NCBI GenBank assembly: GCA_016933055.1
Contig: JAFGBS010000031.1
Span: 1-64,000 of the forward strand
Length of the DNA: 64,000 bases
Direction of reading: 5' to 3'
From: Promethearchaeota archaeon
GTDB taxonomy: Archaea > Asgardarchaeota > Lokiarchaeia > Sigyniarchaeales > Promethearchaeaceae
Positions within the stretch are counted from its first letter, which is position 1. Each line of letters starts with the position of its first letter. Both the position numbers and the translations under genes were made by a program. Below are positions 8,850-17,988 of this stretch, piece by piece. Under the pieces are notes generated by a model, which saw only the letters and a list, made by a program, of their open reading frames with translations, was not told the DNA's origin and did not search any database.

Positions 8850-9449
8850 ATGGCAAAGAAGAAAACTCAATGTCCGTACTGCGGCAAACTTTATATAAGC
8901 TTGGCTCGACATAAATGCAAGCTCGCGCCGAACTCCGAAATGGAAGAAGAGAATCCCCATAATACAAATAGCACAAATGATATGAGTAGGTTTTCGGGGA
9001 AAAAAAAGCTTAATTATTCTGAAATTGATAAGGAAGTCTTGGTTCTGGTTAAAAAGAATCAAGAAATCTACAAAGATGAGATTTTAGAATCACTGAATAT
9101 TGATGAAAAATTATTGGTAAACTCAATCAATCGTCTAAAAACTAAGCAAAAAATTCAAATCAAATCTGATTTGGTTGAAGGCATCCGAAAGGATTTGGTG
9201 AAATTTATTGAAGAATATAAAATGAAAACCGATCCCTCCGATAGTAATAAAAATCCCAATACCATAACTTGGGAAACTATGGGTAATTGTCCCTGCTTTT
9301 TATGCCCCAATGTAGAAAAATGCAATCTTGGACAAAATGAAACAAATCCTGTTCATTGCCAGTTTTTAGTTGATTGGATTAATTGTAGACTAAGTAATAC
9401 TCATTATGAAAATCCTTTTAAAGGGAATATTGAGGATAAGAAGAAATAG
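8850..9449 (+). CDS. TFE-beta/RPC39(RPC34)-like transcription protein with N-terminal zinc finger
   Basis: A 199-residue protein. Near the C-terminus C149-x2-C152-x5-C158-x11-C170 followed by FLVDW is very close to the [4Fe-4S] motif of human RPC39 and archaeal TFE-beta, which opens promoters with TFE-alpha and RNA polymerase. Residues about 54-125 look like a winged helix. The N-terminus adds a small zinc site, C8-x2-C11-x9-H21-x1-C23. The ATG at 8850 fits the zinc finger start better than one at 8808. It ends 5 nt from the convergent NAD kinase-like gene. A role in transcription initiation is inferred from the motif. Confidence 0.68.
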   Translation: MAKKKTQCPYCGKLYISLARHKCKLAPNSEMEEENPHNTNSTNDMSRFSGKKKLNYSEIDKEVLVLVKKNQEIYKDEILESLNIDEKLLVNSINRLKTKQKIQIKSDLVEGIRKDLVKFIEEYKMKTDPSDSNKNPNTITWETMGNCPCFLCPNVEKCNLGQNETNPVHCQFLVDWINCRLSNTHYENPFKGNIEDKKK

Positions 9450-9454
9450 TATGA

Positions 9455-10600
9455 TTAAATCATCTTAATAATTCTATATTCCTTAAAATCAACTAGAACC
9501 CGGTAAAATCCCCTTAGTTGTTCATCCATGGTTGGATCGCGAATGTCTGTTCTCAAATAACCGTTGGGCAGGGATTGGACTTTTGATTTTGTACATAAGA
9601 TATGAATATTTTCTTTAGGTATTTTTTGCATAACTTCTGGTGTAATTTGTAGGTTTCCTCTTCCGAACACAAATCCTTGTCGCCCTATCGGTGAAATTAC
9701 AAGTGCAGTTGGTTCATCATTTATAATGTTCAAGATTTTTTGTTCATTCACATCTATAGCGACTAATTCTCTATTTTTTATGATATCGAAGCCCAGTAGG
9801 GTTTTTTGTGTGTTGAGTAGTTCTGCAACTTTTTGAACTGTCGTTCCAGGACCCAAGATGTAAAAAATGTCTTGTTCCATATCATCGATAATTGATCGTG
9901 CAATTGCTATTTGGTTGTCTTTTTCCTCATCGGTAAAAGAAGTTGATTGTTTCGTCCCTTGGATAAGTAAAGGAACATGAGGAATTTTCATATATCCGTA
10001 AATTTTCATCTGAATGCGGTTTTCTCGAAATGCTTGTTCATCAATATCTACAACTTCAGTTTCGATGATTGAAACTTTTCCGTTAATGAAACGAGCCGTT
10101 AATTCTGCTCCCAGCTTCGGATTCACTGTAAAAACCGATGAGAATACCTTAACACCTCCTGGTACTCCTAAACAAGGTATATGTTGATCTATTACTTCCA
10201 GTATGTCACGGGCAGTCCCATCCCCTCCAATAAAGATCAGAAGGTCCACCTTCTCATCCAAAAAATATTTTGCAGCTATTTGAGTATCCTCTTTTGTCGT
10301 TTGGAATAATAATAATTCATGTCCAAATAACTCTCGTGGGATAACTTTATGAGATGTATTCGTCCGCTCACATATTTCTTCTCCCATAATTCCGGGGGGC
10401 GTAATAATTTCGAAATCATTTGATAATGAGTTCAAGGTTATTAGGAAGATCTCTGTCCGATCTTGAATTTTGGGGACAGCACCTAATTTTTGCGCTCGTT
10501 GTAGTACGTCAATACCATCCGTGCCCTTTAATCCCACAGATCCTCCCATTCCCGAAATAGGATTCAGTAGTAAACCAATATTAGTTGTTTTTCTTTCCAT
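9455..10600 (-). CDS. ATP-NAD kinase-like protein (AcoX/NADK family)
   Basis: This 381-residue protein carries the NAD/diacylglycerol kinase signature: an N-terminal GLLLNPISGMGG strand-turn and the diagnostic GGDGTARD (125-132), followed by a PGGVKVFSSVF segment. It belongs to the longer AcoX/ATP-NAD kinase-like branch rather than the roughly 280-residue classical NAD kinase. A kinase acting on NAD or a related small molecule is the family expectation; the exact substrate is not visible. It is transcribed alone, divergent from the OST3/6-like gene. Confidence 0.85.
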   Translation of the reverse strand: MERKTTNIGLLLNPISGMGGSVGLKGTDGIDVLQRAQKLGAVPKIQDRTEIFLITLNSLSNDFEIITPPGIMGEEICERTNTSHKVIPRELFGHELLLFQTTKEDTQIAAKYFLDEKVDLLIFIGGDGTARDILEVIDQHIPCLGVPGGVKVFSSVFTVNPKLGAELTARFINGKVSIIETEVVDIDEQAFRENRIQMKIYGYMKIPHVPLLIQGTKQSTSFTDEEKDNQIAIARSIIDDMEQDIFYILGPGTTVQKVAELLNTQKTLLGFDIIKNRELVAIDVNEQKILNIINDEPTALVISPIGRQGFVFGRGNLQITPEVMQKIPKENIHILCTKSKVQSLPNGYLRTDIRDPTMDEQLRGFYRVLVDFKEYRIIKMI

Positions 10601-10717
10601 AAATATCCCTTAAATTAACCGTTAAAGTGTCAACTTTCAGATGAAACTCTATGTACTAGATATATTTTTAGATGAAACTTAATTTTTATATTCAAGTCAT
10701 TTTTGCAGTGTATACTA

Positions 10718-11197
10718 ATGAGTCAAGAATTTATTGAAAAGATCCGCAAGAAACTCCCTTGGATAACAAGGCGTATCCGAATTCCCTACATAAATTTTCC
10801 AGATTTAAAAGGTCGTAATTTCGATATACCCACTCCTTCCCGGAATATTCTTCTTGGAGTGATCTATGTCTTTCTTTTCTGGTTAATGATGGGTGGCGTC
10901 TATCTCTTGATACCTAACTCTTCCGGAAGATTACCAATAGCATTAGGAGCGGATCCGAATACTGGAAATCCAATGTGGATTTATCCTAGTATCACTGATG
11001 CTTTTGTGATCGAATCTATTGTGGCAGGTGCGATAATTTTTATCGGAGCTATTGGATTTTTATTACTATATCAATCCACGAAACATATTTACAACACTCG
11101 TTATGCCCGTATTTTGATTACCATTGGTTTTATTTTAGCAACATTTTCTTTTGTGGTGCTTCAATATATCATCATTCAAGTAAAAGTCCGTGGGTAA
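10718..11197 (+). CDS. OST3/OST6-like membrane domain protein (oligosaccharyltransferase subunit candidate)
   Basis: This 159-residue protein has three hydrophobic helices, at about 44-65, 98-118 and 131-154. Between the first two, the segment PNTGNPMWIYPSITDAFVIE (80-99) closely follows the pattern in the membrane domain of human TUSC3/MAGT1 and yeast Ost3/Ost6, where NPHTG...F-V-E-T precedes a helix. The thioredoxin domain of those proteins is absent. OST3/OST6 homologues have been reported in Asgard genomes, and ribophorin I lies 10 kb away, so a subunit of the N-glycosylation complex is plausible. The ATG at 10718 is preferred to a TTG at 10703. The call rests on recalled similarity in one segment. 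Confidence 0.62.
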   Translation: MSQEFIEKIRKKLPWITRRIRIPYINFPDLKGRNFDIPTPSRNILLGVIYVFLFWLMMGGVYLLIPNSSGRLPIALGADPNTGNPMWIYPSITDAFVIESIVAGAIIFIGAIGFLLLYQSTKHIYNTRYARILITIGFILATFSFVVLQYIIIQVKVRG

Positions 11198-11202
11198 AAC
11201 GA

Positions 11203-13971
11203 TCAAGGGACATACACTTGATCTGGTTTAGTCCAATACAATATTTTCTGCATAAATCGCTCTGCTAAACTCATCTTACTTTTATTCATAATTCCAATAG
11301 TATCTACACTAAATACTAAGGTCTCGATTTTTCGTAATGGAATTTCAATTTTCTTCCCATGAATATTGTTCAGAACAAGAAAAGAATTTGGTTTTGCATT
11401 TTCAGAATCTACTACGAGGGAGGAAATATATCCCGTCTCAACACTATTGATAGCTTTTTTCAAATAAATCGTGGTGCGTGTGTGTCTTTCCTTTAGGAAA
11501 TGCAAAATTTTAATTTCATCTTGAAAAAATTCGCTAGGATTATGAAATTGCAAACCAAATTCGTCTTTTTTGACAATTATTTCCTTTAAAGGATAGGATC
11601 TGGCATTTCCAGTCTCTGTCTCACATTTAAGGATGTAATCATAATTCCCATTTATCTTCTGAACCTCACGTAAGTGTAATAATTGAAGAGTTCCTCTTTC
11701 TTGTAAAAAAATTTGTTTACCCTCAGCATGTTGAATTGAATTTAGGTTAAATTTAATCTTGTACCGATATTTTTTCTTTACAAGTTCATTCTTCTCATCC
11801 ACAAAGTAATATAGAACGAATTTTTTCAAATATCGCCTAAAGAATCGATATCGTTTCTTTATAGAAACGGTTTCATCCTTCACATCATCTAATTTTTCAT
11901 ATAACTGAGGATCTATACTCACAGTTACCAAACGCGCATTTTGAGATTTTGATAACTGGTAAATTGCACCAAAGTCGAGTTCAATTAGTTTGGTGGTTTC
12001 AGGTTGAAGTGTATAAGTTTCTCTTTTTGTAGATGTTTCATTTTTATTGAAGCGAATGATTTCCTCTATTTCATTAATTTCTTTGTCAATAGATGGAGCA
12101 GTTATTTCTTTTGGGGAGAATAAATAACTATATGGTTCACACACTTCATCATTTATTCTGATCTCTTTTAGTTCCCCAATACCCACGATAAAATTAAGAG
12201 AATCAACGTGGAGATAGGTTTTCCCCAACATCAGTTCAAATACTTCTTTTTTGTTCAAGTCATTAAGAAAATTCGCATAATCTTTGATTCCAAACATAGA
12301 TTTAAACTTACGGTTGGCCATTATACGGTATGATTTGTGTGCAGACTTCAAATTCCTTGCAAATTTCATTCGATATCCCTTTGCCATTAGAAGAAATGGT
12401 AATATCGATTCTCTAGCAGGTTTAATTTGATTTTCTTCATCATACATGGCAAGAATTCGTAAATATGAAGGAGGATGACTATTCATCAAATTGCTCAATA
12501 ACGTGAGGGGTTTAGGATTCAGCATATTTCTATCGAGATATTGAGCTGTAGTAGAATAGTTCTCTACTCGATTATATTCGATTAATTTTTCCTCGGAAAG
12601 TAACATTGTATCAAGGCCAATTTCGCGTCCGGATGAATAAAATCCTTCGAGATTGTATAATCCTTTTGCTAACTCATTTGCATAGCCACTTTGTTTGGTT
12701 CTCATATCTGCTCTACCTTCCAGTATACGGATGAACACATATATGACCAGTGTGATTCCAAGATTAATTAAGATAAAAACCCAAATCTCAAAGGGTTGAT
12801 CTCCTCCGAATACATAATCGTAATATGTCGCAGGCCATTTTAATAACCAAAAAATCACTAATTGCACGCTACTTATAATAGAGAGAATTAATGTATCTAA
12901 TCCTTTCGCATGGTGCAACTCGTGCGCAACTACTCCTTTTAATTCATCTCGTGGAATTTCGTTAATATCTTTAGATATTATAGCTATTCTTTTATCAAAA
13001 AAAGCCCCATAAGCCATAGCATTCAATATTGGATATTGAGCAAAACCGACTTTAACTCTATCCGTAATTTTAACATTCTTGCTAACTTCTTCAACCAATT
13101 CTTGTAAACCAATATATTGTTTTTTCTTCTGTTCTAATTCTTGTTTTACCTTGGGATCACTTTCTTTCTCCAATTGACTTTCAATGTTTTTAATTTGTTT
13201 AGGAACTCGTTTTATACCAAGCATAAGATCTAAAACGGGACCTGAAATAGAATACACAAACCAATTTGTTAAGAACAAGGCGAGATAAATTAAATTTCGT
13301 TGTTGATCCTCATTTATCGATTCTTGCCATATAAAAGACAATCCCCGAACTGCTAACCAAGAAAAAATATATAAAAACATAGTTAAATATTCCGGACTCA
13401 TGAATCGTAAAACTACAATATATTTTCTTCCGAAAAGGGCAAATCCCAAGATTAAAATTATCCATATTGCAAAGGAGAAGGCTGTATCCCTAATAATCCA
13501 ATTTTTATCACCTTCAACAATTAATAGGCCGAATTCATGAAGAATACTATTAATTAATCCCGCAAAGAAGATTACATTGTATGTAACCGCAGTTATAACA
13601 AGTAATTTATTTAATACTTCATATTCGCGGAGTTCATAAGCACCAAATATAATGAAAATTCCAAATGCTCCTATTACTGAATTCATAGGGTCAAAAGTAG
13701 CTAAATAAATAGTGATAAATATAAAACCAAGAAGAACTAAATCAAAAGCATCACTTCTTTTACCTTGTTTTTTCCAATGGAATAATTCATTTACCATTAA
13801 TCCGAAAAGAACCAAGAATAAAACGGATATGATAATATTTTGGATATTATCGGGGGAAATTGTAAAGAAACCGGGTTTAAGAAATTTAAAAAAGGTAAAT
13901 AAACCTAAGATCGCAATTAAGAGGAAGGAATATATCCCAAAAAGTAAGGTTCGCCTTGATTCTTTCATCAT
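11203..13971 (-). CDS. Large M48-family membrane zinc metallopeptidase
   Basis: A 922-residue protein. About seven hydrophobic segments occupy residues 8-250, then a charged helix, then the M48 core: NAMAYGAFFDKRIAI followed by HELHH (350-354), where H350, E351 and H354 form the HExxH zinc site, two more membrane helices, and an EGRADMR motif supplying the third ligand. This is HtpX/Ste24-like. The last 400 residues are soluble, strand-rich and unassigned, making the protein roughly three times the size of HtpX. It lies 78 nt downstream of the Roadblock gene and may share its transcript. Membrane-protein quality control or prenyl-type processing is inferred from the family. Confidence 0.85.
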   Translation of the reverse strand: MMKESRRTLLFGIYSFLLIAILGLFTFFKFLKPGFFTISPDNIQNIIISVLFLVLFGLMVNELFHWKKQGKRSDAFDLVLLGFIFITIYLATFDPMNSVIGAFGIFIIFGAYELREYEVLNKLLVITAVTYNVIFFAGLINSILHEFGLLIVEGDKNWIIRDTAFSFAIWIILILGFALFGRKYIVVLRFMSPEYLTMFLYIFSWLAVRGLSFIWQESINEDQQRNLIYLALFLTNWFVYSISGPVLDLMLGIKRVPKQIKNIESQLEKESDPKVKQELEQKKKQYIGLQELVEEVSKNVKITDRVKVGFAQYPILNAMAYGAFFDKRIAIISKDINEIPRDELKGVVAHELHHAKGLDTLILSIISSVQLVIFWLLKWPATYYDYVFGGDQPFEIWVFILINLGITLVIYVFIRILEGRADMRTKQSGYANELAKGLYNLEGFYSSGREIGLDTMLLSEEKLIEYNRVENYSTTAQYLDRNMLNPKPLTLLSNLMNSHPPSYLRILAMYDEENQIKPARESILPFLLMAKGYRMKFARNLKSAHKSYRIMANRKFKSMFGIKDYANFLNDLNKKEVFELMLGKTYLHVDSLNFIVGIGELKEIRINDEVCEPYSYLFSPKEITAPSIDKEINEIEEIIRFNKNETSTKRETYTLQPETTKLIELDFGAIYQLSKSQNARLVTVSIDPQLYEKLDDVKDETVSIKKRYRFFRRYLKKFVLYYFVDEKNELVKKKYRYKIKFNLNSIQHAEGKQIFLQERGTLQLLHLREVQKINGNYDYILKCETETGNARSYPLKEIIVKKDEFGLQFHNPSEFFQDEIKILHFLKERHTRTTIYLKKAINSVETGYISSLVVDSENAKPNSFLVLNNIHGKKIEIPLRKIETLVFSVDTIGIMNKSKMSLAERFMQKILYWTKPDQVYVP

Positions 13972-14049
13972 TCTATTACTCTATTTTGAATGGTGAAGAG
14001 TAAATAGAATATCAATTAAAGTTATTCCCTAAAAAATTGTAGAATCTGG

Positions 14050-14427
14050 TCATTCAAGAATATTAGAGATTCGTCGAGCTAAGGACTCCATCAACATAAA
14101 AATTAAACCCAGTTGTCTATCACTTCGGATTAGAACACACAAAATCGTATGTTCCCCGGCTTGCTGCAGAATTATTAAGCCACCTTGACCTTCAAGTAGA
14201 ATTCGTTTTAAATTCCCCCGAGCTAACTCCTGTGCTGCTCGTTCTCCCACCGATAATATTGCAGCAGTCATTGCTGCAACGATACCTTCCCGAGATTCAT
14301 CACTCCCACTCAAGTTGGAGCAAATTGGTAACCCTTGGATGCTAACGAGTGCACTCCCTTCAATATCCTCATTTTCTGCTTCAAATTTACGCAGCATGCT
14401 TAAGATTTCATCTAGATGGTTTGTCAT
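14050..14427 (-). CDS. Roadblock/LC7-domain protein
   Basis: A 125-residue single-domain protein with the Roadblock/LC7 pattern: an initial helix, EGSALVSIQGLPICS, a long helix ending in SVGERAAQELARGNLKR, then ILLEGQGGLIILQ and a C-terminal helix. These dimeric domains bind small Ras-like GTPases or act as GAPs and adaptors, as MglB does, and are abundant in Asgard archaea. No GTPase is encoded nearby. It is immediately upstream of the M48 peptidase gene on the same strand, which hints at a membrane-associated regulatory unit. Confidence 0.9.
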   Translation of the reverse strand: MTNHLDEILSMLRKFEAENEDIEGSALVSIQGLPICSNLSGSDESREGIVAAMTAAILSVGERAAQELARGNLKRILLEGQGGLIILQQAGEHTILCVLIRSDRQLGLIFMLMESLARRISNILE

Positions 14428-14704
14428 AGTGGTATCGCCAATAAGGTAAAATGTTCGTGGTTTCCTTAATGTTTTGTGAGATTATTTGGTTTAAACGGCT
14501 TTTTTACAGTTATAGATGACATATACCGCAGTTTTGAATAATTACTTTATGTTATTATTATTTTTTTATTAATTTTTTTTCCTATTTTCTTTTCTCAAAT
14601 TCCTTTATTATACCTTTGGTTTGTAGATCGTTCTAAAAAAACTTTAGAAAAATCACCATTTCGAAATATTATTGTGTAGCTTTTCATTATCATCAGTCTA
14701 TACA

Positions 14705-14714
14705 CTTTTATAAT
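14705..14714 (+). promoter_or_regulatory. Archaeal TATA-like box before the MetAP2 gene
   Basis: CTTTTATAAT lies 23 nt before the ATG at 14737. At archaeal spacing (start about 25 nt after the box) transcription would begin at or very near the ATG, implying a leaderless mRNA; no ribosome site is visible. The rest of the roughly 300-nt gap from 14428 is AT-rich with nothing else recognised. Confidence 0.45.
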
Positions 14715-14736
14715 CTAGTATTTGTAATGATGAATT

Positions 14737-15972
14737 ATGGCTAAGAAGAAAACTACGACGAAAAAACCACCGGAGCAATCTCCTACGAAGAATGCTGGGA
14801 AAAAAGATACAAGTAATGGTGGAACTAAAACCAAAACTACTGAAGATTCCGCTCAAAAAAAAAGTAGTTCAAAAACCTCCCAGACTACGAAAAAATCTAG
14901 TGAAGTAAAATCAACTAGTAAAAAAAAAACTACTACATCCTCCTTGAAAAAAACATCAACCACACACACACCAAAAACTACATTAAAACAACCTGTAAAG
15001 AAAACAACTACAAAGAAATCTACACCTAAACCTGCGAAAACTGATCAACAAACCCCCGAACAAATTCAAGAAGAAAAAGAACGAATTGAAGCATATAAAA
15101 AAGCAGGAACAATTGCAAAAAAATTAAAAGCCTTGGTTAAGCCTAAAATCGTTCCCGGGGCGAAATTAATCGAAATAGTTGAATTTGCCGAAAAAAAGAT
15201 TATTGAACTAGGAGGAAAACCTGGATTTCCAGTAAATATATCAATAAATAACGTAGCTGCCCATTATACACCTCCTCCAGGGGATACAACTGAAATTCAA
15301 GATGGAGATATTATCAAATTTGATCATGGGGTCCATATTGATGGATACTGTGTAGATACCGCATTTACCATATCTCTAAACAATGATACAGCTCTAAAAA
15401 ATATTGTAAAAGCTTCGGAGGAAGCGGTTGAGAAAGCAATTAAAAAAATTAAGCATGGAGTTACAACAAACATATTAGGCGGTGTAATTGAAGAAACTGT
15501 TCGAAAATATGGTTTTAAACCTATTATTAACCTCCAAGGGCATAGAATTGAGCGATGGGATTTGCACGCGGGTAAATCTATACCATGTATCGCTCTTCCC
15601 ACAGGAGATACAATGGAGGAAGGTGAAATCTACGCAGTGGAAGTATTCGTATCAAATGGGGAAGGGGAGATCCATGCACAGCAATCTAATGCACAAATAT
15701 TCCAACTTATTCCCACTACCCGGAAAATTCCTTTGAGGACTAAATCATCTAGAAGGATTTTAGGATATATCGCCCGAGAATTTAAATCCCTTCCCTTCTC
15801 TCGGTTCCAAGTGCATCAAGAATTTCCACAAGGATCGTTTGGATTATTAGAATTGATTAAAACCAATAAATTAGAAAAACACAACATCTTATCAGAAAAG
15901 AAAGGATTTTATGTGGCACAAACTGAGGAAACAATTCTTGTAACAAAAAATGGTTGTGAGATACTCACATAA
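14737..15972 (+). CDS. map: Methionine aminopeptidase type 2 with long Lys/Thr/Ser-rich N-terminal tail
   Basis: Removes the initiator methionine from new proteins. The catalytic domain starts near residue 115 and keeps the MetAP2 metal and active-site set: H176 (in AAHYTPP), D196, D207, H269 (in LQGHRI), E302 (in IYAVEVF) and E397 (in AQTEET). The insertion pattern is type 2, as in archaea and eukaryotes. Residues 1-110 are almost only Lys, Thr, Ser, Pro and Gln, unlike the roughly 295-residue archaeal enzymes and reminiscent of the polybasic extension of eukaryotic MetAP2. That tail may contact rRNA or the ribosome. The gene is followed 11 nt later by an epimerase gene. Confidence 0.93.
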   Translation: MAKKKTTTKKPPEQSPTKNAGKKDTSNGGTKTKTTEDSAQKKSSSKTSQTTKKSSEVKSTSKKKTTTSSLKKTSTTHTPKTTLKQPVKKTTTKKSTPKPAKTDQQTPEQIQEEKERIEAYKKAGTIAKKLKALVKPKIVPGAKLIEIVEFAEKKIIELGGKPGFPVNISINNVAAHYTPPPGDTTEIQDGDIIKFDHGVHIDGYCVDTAFTISLNNDTALKNIVKASEEAVEKAIKKIKHGVTTNILGGVIEETVRKYGFKPIINLQGHRIERWDLHAGKSIPCIALPTGDTMEEGEIYAVEVFVSNGEGEIHAQQSNAQIFQLIPTTRKIPLRTKSSRRILGYIAREFKSLPFSRFQVHQEFPQGSFGLLELIKTNKLEKHNILSEKKGFYVAQTEETILVTKNGCEILT

Positions 15973-15982
15973 GTGATTGGGG

Positions 15983-16939
15983 ATGAATGACCGCACTATA
16001 TTAGTAACTGGAGGAGCAGGATTTATCGGATCACACGTTGTAGATAAATTGGTCGAAGCAAATAATAAAGTGATCGTAATTGATAATCTAATTTCATCGT
16101 CCACAACCTACTTAGAACTACATATACAATCTAAGTTAATAACATTCATTAAAGGAGACATTCGAGATACGTCAGTATTCAAAAATATTGATGAATCTCT
16201 TGATTATATTTATCATTTTGCTGCAGATCCAAATGTTCGGGAAAGTGTCTTAGCACCTTTAAATTCATTCGACCATAATATGCAAGGAACAATTAATATT
16301 CTTGAATTTGCACGTCGTAAACAAGTAAAAGGATTTATTTTCGCTTCTAGTGGAGGGACACTGTACGGAGATGTGGAGTCCTTTCCAATAAAGGAATCTG
16401 ATTTGTTAAAACCGATCTCCCCCTATGGAGCATCCAAGGCTGCATGTGAAATGTATGTGTCTGCTTATGCTTATTCCTATAACTTCAAAGCAGTATCGCT
16501 TAGGTATGCGAATATTTTTGGAGAGCGCTCTAATCATGGTGTGACTTATGAATTCTTCCATAGATTGAAAGAAAATCCCAATGAGCTGGAAATCCTAGGA
16601 GATGGTCAACAAAAAAAATCATATCTGCATGTATCGGATTGTGTGGAGGCTTCACTAGTGATTGCTGATAATTTAAATACCCAGTCAAAGAAATATGATT
16701 ATTTCAACGTAGGTTCTGAAGATTGGATTACGGTAAATGATCTTGCAGAGTTATTAGAAAAAATAATGGGCTTGTCAAATGTGATGCATACTTTCACTGG
16801 TGGTCAAAAAGGATGGGTCGGAGATGTGCATCTTTTATTACTTTCCATTCAAAAATTAAAAGCCCTCGGGTGGAAACCGAAATTAACTTTTGAAGATGGG
16901 TTAAGAAAATACGTAAATTGGATGGAATCGGTTCAATAA
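15983..16939 (+). CDS. NAD-dependent sugar-nucleotide epimerase/dehydratase
   Basis: An extended short-chain dehydrogenase of about 318 residues. ILVTGGAGFIGSHVVDKL is the Rossmann GxxGxxG, VIVIDNL follows strand 2, YIYHFAADPNV is the conserved HxAA motif, and SPYGASKAACE holds the catalytic YxxxK. It likely interconverts UDP-sugars (GalE-type) for surface glycans. The ATG at 15983 is preferred to a TTG at 15977. It converges on the Gfo/Idh gene. Confidence 0.9.
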   Translation: MNDRTILVTGGAGFIGSHVVDKLVEANNKVIVIDNLISSSTTYLELHIQSKLITFIKGDIRDTSVFKNIDESLDYIYHFAADPNVRESVLAPLNSFDHNMQGTINILEFARRKQVKGFIFASSGGTLYGDVESFPIKESDLLKPISPYGASKAACEMYVSAYAYSYNFKAVSLRYANIFGERSNHGVTYEFFHRLKENPNELEILGDGQQKKSYLHVSDCVEASLVIADNLNTQSKKYDYFNVGSEDWITVNDLAELLEKIMGLSNVMHTFTGGQKGWVGDVHLLLLSIQKLKALGWKPKLTFEDGLRKYVNWMESVQ

Positions 16940-16940
16940 G

Positions 16941-17975
16941 TCATAAATTTTTTTCATCTAACCATTCCTTTACATTGATTTTTTTCCCTAAAATAGCGGA
17001 TTCCATCGCAATCTCGCACATATTTATTGCCCGTAATCCAATTACTCCAGATGATTCAGATTCTTCATTATTTTTGACCATTTTTAATAAAGCTTTCATC
17101 TCTTCTTTTAATGGTTCCTTATACTCAAAAAAAATCTTTTGGGGTTCTTTCTTTTCAACTCTAAATACCATACGGTCATCCTTTTCCAGTTTTTTGATGT
17201 GAGCATTGTGGATTACGATTTCATTCGGTTTTAGAAACTCAATTACGGCTGTTTTTTTCGAACCAACCACAATTAATTCACGTCTTCGACCAAAGATGGG
17301 AATCAACCATGATTCACTCAAATAACCTTGAACATTATGGGGGAAAGTTACGCTTATGCTCGTATATTCCTCATAATCTTCTTGTAAAAAGATTCCTCGA
17401 TGTGCAAGAATGGTTTCAGGATATTCCACGTCTAATATATAACAAAAGTTATCGAAGTCATTCACTGCTAGCGTGAAAATCACTCCCGAATCCTCTTTGG
17501 GTACCCCTATTCCATATTTATTTGCTACCATGAAAAGTAATTTGCCTAGGTCTCCAATCTTTATTCTTCTCTTTAACTCGCGTAAAGCTTGGTGGTATCG
17601 AAATAGATGTCCTACCATCAATCTAACTTTATTTTCAGAAGCTAAACGAATCAATTCTGCGGCATCCTTGGAAGAAAGAGTAAATGGTTTTTCTACGAAT
17701 ACGTGTTTTCCGGATTCAAGCACTTGCTTAGCTAATGAAAAATGAGTTGATGAGGGGGTTACGATTAAAACTACATTCACATGAGGATCCGAAAGAAGAA
17801 AGTCCAACTTATTTACAAGTTGAAATGAGTATTCTCCCGCTACTTTTTTCGCCCGTTCTTGAATTAAATCATAGATCACTACTTCGCCATCGAAATACCC
17901 CTCGTTTTTTAATTCGAAAAACACCCGAGCAATATTAGCACCCCAATACCCTACTCCCACTATTCCTATTTTCAT
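16941..17975 (-). CDS. Gfo/Idh/MocA-family oxidoreductase
   Basis: A 344-residue NAD(P)-dependent sugar dehydrogenase. The N-terminal KIGIVGVGYWGANIARVF is the dinucleotide loop, and HVFVEKPFTL is the conserved EKP motif with the catalytic lysine. Family length is normal. It is the last gene in a minus-strand run with DUF354, an epimerase and a MazG-like gene, so it probably acts on a nucleotide-activated sugar, for example a UDP-GlcNAc-type 3-dehydrogenase. Confidence 0.88.
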   Translation of the reverse strand: MKIGIVGVGYWGANIARVFFELKNEGYFDGEVVIYDLIQERAKKVAGEYSFQLVNKLDFLLSDPHVNVVLIVTPSSTHFSLAKQVLESGKHVFVEKPFTLSSKDAAELIRLASENKVRLMVGHLFRYHQALRELKRRIKIGDLGKLLFMVANKYGIGVPKEDSGVIFTLAVNDFDNFCYILDVEYPETILAHRGIFLQEDYEEYTSISVTFPHNVQGYLSESWLIPIFGRRRELIVVGSKKTAVIEFLKPNEIVIHNAHIKKLEKDDRMVFRVEKKEPQKIFFEYKEPLKEEMKALLKMVKNNEESESSGVIGLRAINMCEIAMESAILGKKINVKEWLDEKNL

Positions 17976-17988
17976 GTTGATCTACTCA

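Noticed and set aside
8724..9062. Minus-strand frame of 112 codons
   Set aside because: It overlaps the TFE-beta-like gene, whose zinc and Fe-S motifs are clear; the frame has no family character.
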